Positions 24,345-32,577 of a stretch of 58,345 nt of DNA are shown here, in pieces. The position numbers and the translations under genes are program-made. The notes under the pieces were generated by a model that searched no databases, was not told the origin of the DNA, and saw nothing but the letters and a program-made list of their open reading frames with translations. Source of the stretch: Clostridia bacterium (GTDB lineage Bacteria > Bacillota > Clostridia > UMGS1810); NCBI GenBank assembly GCA_017397885.1, contig JAFQHQ010000023.1, positions 1 to 58,345 on the forward strand. Direction: 5' to 3'. Position 1 is the first letter of the stretch; each line of letters opens with the position of its first letter.

Positions 24345-24959
24345 TTAATTGGAACTGCCTGAAGCCGGTTCTTCGGAAGGTTGTATTTCTTGCTTGTTAC
24401 CATCTTCTTCAGGCTGATTCTGAATAATATCGGATGTTGAATCGTCGGGCTCTGTATAGTTTTCCTTATCACTATCATCCGAGTATTCGGGCTCGTTATC
24501 TTTGTCGAGTTCATTGTCAGTTGTGAGTGATGAAGAATCCGATTTTTCTGCTTCTTTATCTTGAGTTTTGTCAGACAATTTATCATCTTTGTTTTCATTG
24601 TATGCATCTTCGTTTTCTGCAATGTCAGTTTCGTCGTCTTTAAAATTTTCGTCATCAAAATCTTTGTCGTTTTCATCGTCTTTAATCAAACTTGATTTTG
24701 AACTGTTTTCTGTATTGTCAGATTTGTCATCAGAAGAGTTGTTTCTTGCAAGCATAACAAAACATACAATTAACAAACAAATAATAACTGTTATTATAAC
24801 AGCGAGAACAATTTTGAGTTTGGGATTTGAATAATCGTCGGGTTCTTTGTCATTGTTTATTGTTCTGAGTGCTGTTTCTTTTGATGCTGCGCCTTTCAGC
24901 GGCTCAATTGGTAAGGTTTTGTCTTTCCAGTCTTTTGGTGTGTTCTTTTTGCTGTTCAT
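24345..24959 (-). CDS. Single-pass membrane protein with a highly acidic extracellular tail, function unknown
   Basis: I do not recognise this 204-residue protein. Residues 1-48 are charged and hydrophilic. A single strong transmembrane helix covers about 49-71 (IVLAVIITVIICLLIVCFVM). The remaining 130 residues are almost only Asp, Glu, Asn, Ser and Lys (DENDKDFDDENFKDDETD and similar). This composition suggests a disordered, exported tail that could hold cations or space the wall. The ATG at 24959 follows AGGATGA, 11 bases after the stop of the RpiR regulator, so the two are probably co-transcribed. An overlapping Lys/Thr-rich frame at 24263-24676 is a shadow of it. Confidence 0.7.
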   Translation of the reverse strand: MNSKKNTPKDWKDKTLPIEPLKGAASKETALRTINNDKEPDDYSNPKLKIVLAVIITVIICLLIVCFVMLARNNSSDDKSDNTENSSKSSLIKDDENDKDFDDENFKDDETDIAENEDAYNENKDDKLSDKTQDKEAEKSDSSSLTTDNELDKDNEPEYSDDSDKENYTEPDDSTSDIIQNQPEEDGNKQEIQPSEEPASGSSN

Positions 24960-24970
24960 AAAATCATCCT

Positions 24971-25807
24971 TTAATATTTTTTTGACATAAGTGCTTTTTC
25001 GGTTTCTTTTATAGAATCCATGGCACTTGATGAGCGGTTATATACAACATAAAAATATAATGCATCAATTATGGCAAGTTGTACTATTCTTGAGTTTAGT
25101 GCCAGAATGTTATATTCGGTTTCATCAGCCGATGTAGACAGCACTATGTCGCTGTAACGCAAAATAGGAGATTTGCCGTGGTTTGATATTGATATTGTTG
25201 AGGCACCATGTTCCTTTGCTATTTTTAGAGCGTCAACAATGTCTTTGGATGAACCGGAATGAGATATTGCGATTGCAACATCATTATTGTCAAGATGTGA
25301 TGCGGCAATAACCTGCATGTGGTTATCTGAATATGCATTTGCGTTGAGCCCTGCACGGATAAACTTGTGAGCGGCATCCAGTGCAATAGATGCTGAATTT
25401 CCAAGACCGAAAACAACTATTTTATTGGCGTTGCAAATTTTTTCTGATGCAAGTGACAGCTCGGCACTTTTTAAAGATTTTTTGGTTTTTTCCAGGGAGC
25501 AGTATATGTCATTGCATACCTTTTCATACATTTCAAAGGCAGTGTCATCTGCTTTGATACTGGTATTAACGGTTGGGTTTCCGCTTTCTGATGCAAGAGA
25601 AATTTTAAGTTCCTGGTATCCGCTGAGTCCAAGTCTTTTGGAAAATCTTACAATGGTTGCTTCGCTGCATTTGCACTGCTCGGCAAGCTCAACTATGGAA
25701 AGTGAAATAATTTTGCCCGGGTTTTGTTCAATCCAATCGGCAATTTGTTTTTCTGCTTTACCCATTTCGTTATATAAAATTTTAATGTTCAGTGAAGTTT
25801 TATTCAT
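24971..25807 (-). CDS. RpiR/MurR-family transcriptional regulator with SIS domain
   Basis: This 278-residue protein has an N-terminal RpiR helix-turn-helix (about 1-75, with VELAEQCKCSEATIVRFSKR). A SIS sugar-phosphate-binding domain covers about 105-255, with VVFGLGNSASIALDAAHKF and AISHSGSSKDIVDALKIAKE. RpiR proteins sense phosphosugars and control catabolic operons. The start at 25807 follows AGAGGT; the longer frame adds 20 unlikely residues. It diverges from the isomerase-nagA-nagB-like operon, so a phosphorylated amino sugar such as GlcNAc-6-phosphate is the likely effector. An inverted repeat in the divergent promoter region is a candidate operator. Confidence 0.87.
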   Translation of the reverse strand: MNKTSLNIKILYNEMGKAEKQIADWIEQNPGKIISLSIVELAEQCKCSEATIVRFSKRLGLSGYQELKISLASESGNPTVNTSIKADDTAFEMYEKVCNDIYCSLEKTKKSLKSAELSLASEKICNANKIVVFGLGNSASIALDAAHKFIRAGLNANAYSDNHMQVIAASHLDNNDVAIAISHSGSSKDIVDALKIAKEHGASTISISNHGKSPILRYSDIVLSTSADETEYNILALNSRIVQLAIIDALYFYVVYNRSSSAMDSIKETEKALMSKKY

Positions 25808-25838
25808 TATGTTAACCTCTGTTTTTATTTTCAATTTT

Positions 25839-25867
25839 ATTATATAGCATTCACTCTGATTTGTCAA
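25839..25867 (-). promoter_or_regulatory. Promoter of the rpiR-type regulator
   Basis: On the minus strand perfect TTGACA (25862-25867) and perfect TATAAT (25839-25844) are 17 bp apart. Confidence 0.75.
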
Positions 25868-25941
25868 ATTTAAGTTGTAATTCTTTTAATAATTGTATTT
25901 GAAAAATTTTATAAATTCATAAGAAATTATATAAAACCCTA

Positions 25942-25970
25942 TTGAAAAAATTTTCATTTTATGGTATAAT
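25942..25970 (+). promoter_or_regulatory. Promoter of the isomerase-nagA-nagB operon with an overlapping inverted repeat
   Basis: TTGAAA (25942-25947) and TATAAT (25965-25970) are 17 bp apart with an extended TG. The inverted repeat TGAAAA-AA-TTTTCA (25943-25956) overlaps the -35 and spacer, where a repressor would block polymerase. Binding by the divergent RpiR protein is an inference. Confidence 0.6.
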
Positions 25971-26020
25971 CCTAAAAGAAATTAAACTATAAAAATGAAA
26001 ATAATTTTTGAGGTGACTAT

Positions 26021-27424
26021 ATGTTAGATTTTAATTTGAGAATCGGCCTTGTTCCCGATGTTCGTGATCTTGGTGATTTTGACACAAGAAAAGGTATATT
26101 CGATCCCAGAATTGCAAGTAAAATCAAAGACGGTATAATTAAATATATCAAAGATAATTTCACAGACGAACAGACAAGCTTTTGTGACATGGAGTGGCTC
26201 AATCCCCTGGGTGTATACTATAAGAATTCTGATTGTCCGAAGGTTTGTGAATATCTCAAATCAGAAAAGGTTGATGCAATTTTCATCATCAACTGCAATT
26301 TCGGTAATGAAGAAGCATGCGGCAGGCTTGCTAAAAACATGGGTGTTCCCGTTCTTTTGTGGGGACCTCAGGATATGATTTTTGACGAAGACGGTATGCG
26401 TTATACCGACGGTCAGTGCGGGCTTTTTGCCATAAGCAAACAGCTTCGTCGCTATAAGGTGTCGTTTTCATACATAGAAAACTGCCCGGTTGAAAGTCCT
26501 GTTTTTGCTGATGGCTTCAAAAAATTCCTTTCTGTTGCAACAATGGTTAAAAATTTTAAAAAGCTTGCAATAACTCAGGTGGGAACTCGTCTCACACCAT
26601 TTAAAAGTGTAATGTACAATGAGCTTGAAATGACAGAAAAATTCGGGTTTAATTTAAATAATGTTAATTTGCTGAGTTTTGAAAGAAAATTTGATGCTGC
26701 TATGGAAGCTCATAAGGCTGATCTTGAAAAAGACCTTGCCTTGCTCAAAGAAAAATATAACGTGGGAACTTTTGATGACGAATCGCTCACAAAGCTCCTT
26801 TGCTTCGTATATGTATATAAAGAAATCTTTGAAGAAACAGGTGCAGACATTCTTTCAACAGAATGCTGGTCGGCTCTTCCTGCAACCTTTGGTGTTAATC
26901 CTTGTCTTGCAATGAGTATTCTTGCCGATCAGGGCTACCCCGTTGTATGTGAAAGCGACGTTCACGGTGCAGTTACAAATGCACTTCTTCTTTCTGCCGC
27001 GCGCGGAAAGAGGGTTCCTCTTTTCGGTGAGTTCACGGTAAGACATCCCGAAAACAAAAATGCCGAACTCCTTTGGCACTGCGGACCCTTTGCACTTTCG
27101 TGCAAGGCTTGTGACAGTGAAGCTAAGATTTTCAACGGAAAACCTTCCTTCAGAGCTGAAGACGGAACATACACAATTTCAAGATTTCAGGGGGATGAGG
27201 GTAAATACACTCTCCTTGGCGGTAAGTTTAAAACCACCGACGGACCCTATACCTTCGGTACATATATGTGGGCAGAATTCAATGATCTTTCAAAGGTAGA
27301 GAAAAAACTTATCAATGGACCCTACATTCACCATATGTCCGAAATTATCGATGACTATACATGGGAGCTTGAAGAGTTCTGTAAATATATTCCGGAACTT
27401 GAATATGACCCCATCGAAGAATAA
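26021..27424 (+). CDS. L-fucose/L-arabinose isomerase-fold protein
   Basis: This 467-residue cytoplasmic protein has the FucI/AraA architecture: two Rossmann-like N-terminal domains (about 1-165 and 166-310) and a C-terminal isomerase domain. Likely metal ligands are the Glu in LSTECWSALPATFG, the Asp in VVCESDVHGAVTNAL and the His in LLWHCGPFALSC, matching the Glu-Asp-His set of fucose isomerase. Such enzymes convert aldoses to ketoses. It is shorter than FucI (about 590 residues) and is of the uncharacterised isomerase-like branch. As the first gene of a nagA operon controlled by RpiR, it may isomerise a hexose or uronate released with the amino sugar. Confidence 0.75.
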   Translation: MLDFNLRIGLVPDVRDLGDFDTRKGIFDPRIASKIKDGIIKYIKDNFTDEQTSFCDMEWLNPLGVYYKNSDCPKVCEYLKSEKVDAIFIINCNFGNEEACGRLAKNMGVPVLLWGPQDMIFDEDGMRYTDGQCGLFAISKQLRRYKVSFSYIENCPVESPVFADGFKKFLSVATMVKNFKKLAITQVGTRLTPFKSVMYNELEMTEKFGFNLNNVNLLSFERKFDAAMEAHKADLEKDLALLKEKYNVGTFDDESLTKLLCFVYVYKEIFEETGADILSTECWSALPATFGVNPCLAMSILADQGYPVVCESDVHGAVTNALLLSAARGKRVPLFGEFTVRHPENKNAELLWHCGPFALSCKACDSEAKIFNGKPSFRAEDGTYTISRFQGDEGKYTLLGGKFKTTDGPYTFGTYMWAEFNDLSKVEKKLINGPYIHHMSEIIDDYTWELEEFCKYIPELEYDPIEE

Positions 27425-27455
27425 TTATACAACGTGATAAAGAAGGTGATTTACA

Positions 27456-28625
27456 ATGATTATAAAAGGCGGTACTGTAATAACCCCCTTTGAAAAAAAG
27501 TGTGACACAAATGTTATATGCGACGGCGACCGTATAACATCTGTCGGCGGCAACTCATCTGATAAAGATGTGTTTGACGCAACCGGGCTTTTTGTTCTGC
27601 CCGGTCTTGTGGATATTCATACCCACGGCGGATTTGGCGGTGACTATATGGATGCAACCGAAGAATCCTTTGACAAAGCTCTTGCTTTCCAGTCACAAAA
27701 CGGTATTACTTCGGTGCTTGCAACGTCGATGACAGCTCCTGTTGAAGAAATTGAAGCTATGCTTGACATGACACGTAAATATATGAAAAGAGCAGATACC
27801 CCCACAAGAGTTGTCGGAGCCCATCTTGAGGGACCCTATATTTCCTACAAGAAAAAAGGTGCTCAGCCCGAAGCATTTTTGCGTGTTCCCGAAAGAGACG
27901 GTTACGATTTTATACTTAAAAACAAAGACATTATAAAAGATGTTACAATAGCAACGGAGCTTGACGGTGCAATTGACATGGTTAAAGAACTTACCGATTG
28001 CGGCATAATGGTTTCCTGCGCTCACGATGACGGCAGAGAAGATACCATTAAGCCTGCTATTGATGCGGGCCTCAGACACTGTACCCACTGGTACTGTGCA
28101 ATGTCCACAGCAAACATTGTAGACGGTGTCAGAAGTGTTGGTATGATGGAGACCGCTCTCATTGACCCAAGGGTTACAATTGAGCTTATTGCCGATAATC
28201 ATCACATTATTCCCGCATTGCAAAGACTTGCTTATCAAAGCAAAGGGCCGCTCGGAATGTGCGTTGTTTCCGATTGCCTCAGAGCGGCAGGTTTGGAAGC
28301 AGGCGATAACATTTATACTCTCGGAAGCGATGACGGTGTACCGCATTATTTTAAAATTACAAACGGACTTGCAAGACTTTTGGACGGAACATTTGCCGGT
28401 AGTGTACAACCTGTCAGTCAGATGATTAAAAATCTTGTTAATGACGGTCGTATTCCTCTTGAAGACGCTGTTTGCGCCGCTTCATACAGTCCTGCAAAGA
28501 TTATTGGAATGGATAATGAAATTGGTTCCATAAGACAGGGAAACAAGGCAGACTTTTGCATAATGGACAAAGAACTTAATGTTGTTGCAACAATTAAAGA
28601 CGGTAAAGTGGTTTATAAAAAATAA
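27456..28625 (+). CDS. nagA: N-acetylglucosamine-6-phosphate deacetylase
   Basis: NagA removes acetate from GlcNAc-6-phosphate, giving glucosamine-6-phosphate. The 389-residue amidohydrolase has the metal site in GLVDIHTHGGFGGD, the metal-binding glutamate in GAHLEGPYIS, histidines in LRHCTHWYCAMS and IADNHHI, and the catalytic aspartate in VVSDCLRAAG. The THWYCAM and ADNHH variants (usual THLFNAM and ADGxH) mark a divergent branch. The C-terminal IGSIRQGNKADFCIMD strand is typical of amidohydrolases. The gene lies between the isomerase-like gene and a NagB-like gene with short gaps, forming one operon. Confidence 0.88.
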   Translation: MIIKGGTVITPFEKKCDTNVICDGDRITSVGGNSSDKDVFDATGLFVLPGLVDIHTHGGFGGDYMDATEESFDKALAFQSQNGITSVLATSMTAPVEEIEAMLDMTRKYMKRADTPTRVVGAHLEGPYISYKKKGAQPEAFLRVPERDGYDFILKNKDIIKDVTIATELDGAIDMVKELTDCGIMVSCAHDDGREDTIKPAIDAGLRHCTHWYCAMSTANIVDGVRSVGMMETALIDPRVTIELIADNHHIIPALQRLAYQSKGPLGMCVVSDCLRAAGLEAGDNIYTLGSDDGVPHYFKITNGLARLLDGTFAGSVQPVSQMIKNLVNDGRIPLEDAVCAASYSPAKIIGMDNEIGSIRQGNKADFCIMDKELNVVATIKDGKVVYKK

Positions 28626-28649
28626 TATTAACATAAAAGGAGAATCACA

Positions 28650-29471
28650 ATGAACAACACATACACATGCTCACCCGAAGAATTTAAAGCAAATTGTAAA
28701 ATCCCTCTTCGTGTTATGGAATTTGAAGACGACATGTATGAGGAAATTGCGCAGATTATGGTAGATACCATCAAAGCAAAAAACGGTGAAAAAACGCTTA
28801 TTATTTGTCCTGTTGGACCCATTAAGCAGTATCCCATATTTGCTAAAAAGGTTAACGAAGAAAGAATCAGCCTTAAAAATGTATGGTTCATCAACATGGA
28901 TGAATATCTTGACGAAAATGATCAGCTCATCAGCAAAGAATCAATTTTAAGTTTCCGCACAACAATGGATAATCTATGCTATTCTCAGATTGACCCCGAG
29001 CTTGTTATGCCCGAAAGTCAGAGACTTTTCCCGATTCCCGGCAAAGAATCGGAAGCGGATAAGTTAATTGAAGAGATGGGTGCAGACCTTTGTCTTACAG
29101 GTGTTGGTATAAACGGTCACATCGCTTTCAACGAACCTCCCGAAGCCGATGATCCTATTTCCGACTCGGATTTTGAAAACATTTCAACACGTTGCATGAA
29201 CATTGCCCGTGAAACAATTACCAACAACGGCGCAAACAAAATATGCGGTGCACTTGATGTTTTCCCGAAAAGATGCATTACACTTGGTATGAAACAGCTT
29301 CTTTCTGCAAAGAAATTCAAAGTATATCTCTATTGCAACTGGCAGTGGGGCATAATGAGAAAAATCGGTCTTGAAGATGCTAATAAAACAGCTCCCGCAT
29401 CCTTCCTCCAACATCATCCCGATGCTGAAATGGTTGTAACGAAAGACCTTTATGAAAAGATGGTTTTTTAA
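28650..29471 (+). CDS. nagB: Glucosamine-6-phosphate deaminase/isomerase-like protein (NagB-like)
   Basis: NagB converts glucosamine-6-phosphate to fructose-6-phosphate and ammonia. The 273-residue protein has the NagB/6-phosphogluconolactonase fold: the catalytic aspartate lies in FINMDEYLDEN and the active-site loop reads GVGINGHIAFNEPP with the His and Glu kept. The Asp of the standard GxGxDGHIAFNEP loop (Asp141 in E. coli) is Asn here, a change I associate with a separate NagB-like branch. The C-terminal SxxKFKVYLYCNWQWG region also differs from E. coli NagB. Its place after nagA supports the deaminase role; the exact substrate needs a test. Confidence 0.78.
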   Translation: MNNTYTCSPEEFKANCKIPLRVMEFEDDMYEEIAQIMVDTIKAKNGEKTLIICPVGPIKQYPIFAKKVNEERISLKNVWFINMDEYLDENDQLISKESILSFRTTMDNLCYSQIDPELVMPESQRLFPIPGKESEADKLIEEMGADLCLTGVGINGHIAFNEPPEADDPISDSDFENISTRCMNIARETITNNGANKICGALDVFPKRCITLGMKQLLSAKKFKVYLYCNWQWGIMRKIGLEDANKTAPASFLQHHPDAEMVVTKDLYEKMVF

Positions 29472-29484
29472 TACTTTAAAAAAT

Positions 29485-29514
29485 AAATAACGGACTTTTT
29501 ACAGTCCGTTATTT
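29485..29514. terminator. Shared terminator between the nag operon and the convergent AraC gene
   Basis: AAATAACGGACT (29485-29496) pairs with AGTCCGTTATTT (29503-29514). T-runs follow on both strands, and the stem includes the stop codon of the minus-strand gene. Confidence 0.85.
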
Positions 29515-30321
29515 ATTTTTTCGTTTTAGCGTGTGACCGGTAGTGCTTTTGTATATGCGACACAAATGGGCTCCATCATAAAAACCCAGCAGTTCTGCAA
29601 TTTCATCTATGGTTTTTGTTGTATATATCAAATCTTCAGCACGCATAAGCCTTATGTTGTTGCGATATTGAAGCGGTGTTATTCCGTCGGAATACTGTTT
29701 GAATTTTCTGAGAAATGACGATTCGCTCATGAAACATGCTTCTGCAAGTTGTTTGTTTGTGTAACTCTTTTGCGGGTAGTTTTCTATAATGCTTATGGCA
29801 TTTGAAATGTCATCTCTGATTTTTTTGCTGTTATCTTTTTTGCCTTTGTCAGAAAATAAATCGTCCAAAAGGGTATATAACTGTCCCTTTAGTTTGAGAG
29901 CGTTTGTTGAGGGATGAAGAACCGAATATAGTATTTTTTTGAATTTTTGATATAACTGACTGTCTTCATCTTTGGTTATAATGCTAATAGAATCAAAGAA
30001 GTCAATTCGTTCTCTGTCGATTGTTTCCAGGTTAAAAGTTATACCTATTCCGGAAGCGGGATTATCTTCTTTTGCTGAAACAATAGAAGAATACTTGAAT
30101 CCGTGTGGGATAAAAATTATGTCATGTTTATTTAATTGATAGCGGATTTTCCCTTTTACATAATAGGTTATTTCATTGTCAAGATGATAGTACAAAAGAT
30201 TATTCACTCTTCCGTTTGTTTCGTAGTTATATTCTGTTGGACCGTCCCACATATGATGATATGAAGAGATGTCGTACAATAAACAATCTGTGGAGCATAA
30301 ATCATTGTATGAAATATTCAA
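29509..30321 (-). CDS. AraC-family transcriptional regulator
   Basis: This protein of about 270 residues has an N-terminal cupin-like sensing domain (about 20-140, with LNKHDIIFIPHGFKYSS) and a C-terminal double helix-turn-helix (about 175-270, with YTNKQLAEACFMSESSFLRK, then TIDEIAELLGFYDGAHLCRI). The best ribosome binding site, AGAGGTGA, points to a TTG start at 30321; no ATG fits. It diverges from the Gfo/Idh oxidoreductase operon, and the 263-base gap between them holds paired GGAAT direct repeats that look like AraC-type sites. A sugar ligand is likely. Confidence 0.85.
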   Translation of the reverse strand: MNISYNDLCSTDCLLYDISSYHHMWDGPTEYNYETNGRVNNLLYYHLDNEITYYVKGKIRYQLNKHDIIFIPHGFKYSSIVSAKEDNPASGIGITFNLETIDRERIDFFDSISIITKDEDSQLYQKFKKILYSVLHPSTNALKLKGQLYTLLDDLFSDKGKKDNSKKIRDDISNAISIIENYPQKSYTNKQLAEACFMSESSFLRKFKQYSDGITPLQYRNNIRLMRAEDLIYTTKTIDEIAELLGFYDGAHLCRIYKSTTGHTLKRKNK

Positions 30322-30452
30322 ACAAATCACCTCTGAATGTTTTTTACAATAAAACTTGACTATTGTTTTGAGTATAACACACAAATTTAAAATATACAAT
30401 ACAAAAATTATTTTTTTATGGTCAAAAGAACCACATATTATATTTGATTGCA

Positions 30453-30486
30453 GGAATTTTTATAAAAAAAGCGGAATTAATATAAA
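30453..30486 (+). promoter_or_regulatory. Direct repeat pair, candidate AraC-type operator
   Basis: GCAGGAATTTTTATAA and GCGGAATTAATATAA share GGAAT at 30453-30457 and 30473-30477, 20 bp apart. They lie upstream of the oxidoreductase promoter. A matching pair precedes the SLH operon at 34360-34393. Confidence 0.45.
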
Positions 30487-30514
30487 TGATTGTTTTGTAC
30501 AATAAAATACTGTT

Positions 30515-30543
30515 TTGTCAATTGTATAAAAAATGATTATAGT
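30515..30543 (+). promoter_or_regulatory. Candidate promoter of the oxidoreductase-isomerase operon
   Basis: TTGTCA (30515-30520) and TATAGT (30538-30543) are 17 bp apart. The rest of the 30322-30584 gap is AT-rich with no other gene. Confidence 0.5.
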
Positions 30544-30584
30544 ATAAAATTGAATCATAATATTACGATTGGATGGATACATAT

Positions 30585-31637
30585 ATGAAAACACATAACA
30601 TTGGTATTATTGGCTACGGCGGTATGGGATCATATCATCATACACGAATAGAAAAACCATGCGGAATAAATTTTTTGTCTGCATATGACATCTCCGCTGC
30701 TCGTCTTGAAAAAGCAAAGAACAATGGTCTTGAAACTTTTGACAATCTTGATGATTTTTTGGCGGATTCTCGCATTGATGCGGTGCTTGTTGCAGTCCCC
30801 AATGACAAACATCTCGAGCTTTGCTGTGCTGCAATGAATGCCGGAAAGTCTGTTATATGCGAAAAACCGGTTGCCATAAACAGTGAAGAACTTGAAGAGA
30901 TGATTGAATGCTCCAAGAAAAACAATGTAATTTTTACGGTTCATCAAAACAGACGAATGGACGAAGATTATCGCATTATGAAAAAAATCTTTGACGAAAA
31001 GATGATAGGTGATGTTTTCAGAATCGAATCAAGAGTTCAGGGATCAAGAGGAATCGCCGACACATGGAGAAGACGTAAAGTCCACGGCGGCGGAATGCTC
31101 TATGACTGGGGTGTTCATCTGATTGATCAGATGCTTTGCATGGTCCCCGGAAAAGTTACGTCAATCTTTGCAGAATTTCAGTACATAAGCACAAACGAAG
31201 TGGATGATAACATTCGTCTTACCATGTGGTTTGATTCCGGTGTTTCTGCACTTGTTGAAATCGGTACATGTAACTTTATAATGCTTCCCATTTGGTATAT
31301 GTGCGGCAGAGAAGGAAGTGCTCAGATCGATTATTGGAATTTAGAGGGCAGAATCAATCATTTGATTGATAATGACATCAAGTTTGAAGATGAAATCCCC
31401 TCAACACTTGTCGGTCCATCGATTACTCTTGCACCAAGAGCTGAAGACACTATGGAAGAACTTCCTTTGCCTAAGGCGGAAGTAGATAAAGGATTTTTCT
31501 ACAAAAACTTTTATGATGTTCTTGAAGGCAGGGCTGAGCCCACAGTTTCCATTCCTCAAATTAAAAGAGCTATGAAGGTTATTGATACAGCTTTTGAATC
31601 GGGCAGAATACATAAAATTATAGAATGTGATATATAA
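30585..31637 (+). CDS. Gfo/Idh/MocA-family NAD(P)-dependent oxidoreductase
   Basis: This 350-residue cytoplasmic enzyme has an N-terminal Rossmann fold with the dinucleotide loop GIIGYGGMGSYHH and the family motif ICEKPVAINSEELEE, in which the EKP lysine is catalytic. The C-terminal half is the Gfo/Idh substrate domain with GGGMLYDWGVHLIDQM; its aspartate and histidine complete the active site. Members oxidise sugars, cyclitols or glycosides. The ATG at 30585 stands 8 bases after GGATGG, while an upstream ATG overlaps that site. A sugar isomerase/epimerase follows 11 bases later, a pairing typical of keto-sugar pathways. Confidence 0.87.
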   Translation: MKTHNIGIIGYGGMGSYHHTRIEKPCGINFLSAYDISAARLEKAKNNGLETFDNLDDFLADSRIDAVLVAVPNDKHLELCCAAMNAGKSVICEKPVAINSEELEEMIECSKKNNVIFTVHQNRRMDEDYRIMKKIFDEKMIGDVFRIESRVQGSRGIADTWRRRKVHGGGMLYDWGVHLIDQMLCMVPGKVTSIFAEFQYISTNEVDDNIRLTMWFDSGVSALVEIGTCNFIMLPIWYMCGREGSAQIDYWNLEGRINHLIDNDIKFEDEIPSTLVGPSITLAPRAEDTMEELPLPKAEVDKGFFYKNFYDVLEGRAEPTVSIPQIKRAMKVIDTAFESGRIHKIIECDI

Positions 31638-31648
31638 AGGAGAAAAAA

Positions 31649-32479
31649 ATGAAACTCGGAACACTTCTCAGAATAACGGATATAACCTTGGCAAATGAAA
31701 AGTTTGCCGAATTAAAAAAATACGGGTTCGAATCATGTCAGCTTGTTTTCAAACCTGAAGTTTATAAAGATGAGGAAGCTGAAATAATTAAAAAAGCAGC
31801 ATATGATAACGACATTGATATTTCAGCACAATTCTGCGGCTTTTATGACAATCACACTGTCTGGGATAATTATTTTGGATTTACAACATCCGGTTTAAAC
31901 ATTGAGGCTTTTCGTTATCAAAGAATAGAATATGTTAAAAATGCGGCTAGCTTTGCTGCTAAAGCAGGAATAACTGATATTGTCATTCATGCAGGTTTTG
32001 TTCCAAACAATCCATTTGCACCTGAATATGCATCATTGGTTTCCGCAATTCATCACATTTGCTCTCATTGTGAAAAGATTGGGGTTAATGTTCTCCTTGA
32101 AACCGGAGGAGAAGCTGCGGTAGCACTGCTTCGACTTATAACCGATGTTGCCAAGGATAACCTTTTTATCAACCTTGATCCGGCAAATATGCTTATGTAT
32201 GGTTACGCCAATCCCGTGGATGCGCTCTATACTGTCGGAAAATATGTTCGTAATGTTCACGGGAAAGACGGATGCCCTCCAACCGATCCAAGAGTTTTGG
32301 GCGAAGAGAAAGCTGTTGGCGAAGGCATGGTTGATTTTTATGCCGTGTTTAAAAAGCTCAAAGAGCTTGGATATGACCGCTATATAACAATAGAACGTGA
32401 AATTACCGGAGAAAAGCAAGCGGAGGATATCCTGAAAGCAAAAGATTATTTTGAAACAATGCTTAAAGAGATATATTGA
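31649..32479 (+). CDS. Sugar phosphate isomerase/epimerase (AP-endonuclease-2-type TIM barrel)
   Basis: This 276-residue TIM-barrel protein belongs to the xylose-isomerase-like superfamily that includes IolE, hydroxypyruvate isomerase and tagatose epimerases. Metal and substrate residues appear in NVLLETGGEA (Glu), LFINLDPANMLMYG (Asp), VRNVHGKDG (His and Asp) and YITIEREITG (Glu). It is cytoplasmic and of usual size. It directly follows a Gfo/Idh oxidoreductase, so the two probably act on the same oxidised sugar. The precise reaction cannot be named from sequence. Confidence 0.82.
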   Translation: MKLGTLLRITDITLANEKFAELKKYGFESCQLVFKPEVYKDEEAEIIKKAAYDNDIDISAQFCGFYDNHTVWDNYFGFTTSGLNIEAFRYQRIEYVKNAASFAAKAGITDIVIHAGFVPNNPFAPEYASLVSAIHHICSHCEKIGVNVLLETGGEAAVALLRLITDVAKDNLFINLDPANMLMYGYANPVDALYTVGKYVRNVHGKDGCPPTDPRVLGEEKAVGEGMVDFYAVFKKLKELGYDRYITIEREITGEKQAEDILKAKDYFETMLKEIY

Positions 32480-32577
32480 AAATAACAGAAAATGTTACAT
32501 AATATGACATAAATTGTTATGGACGACACTGAATCTATTTTGTATAATTTAATTATATCGGATAGGAGGTTGATTTC

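Noticed and set aside
24263-24676. Lys/Thr-rich 137-residue frame on the minus strand
   Set aside because: It overlaps the acidic membrane protein in another frame and the tsf terminator. Its composition is the frame-shifted image of Asp/Glu codons.
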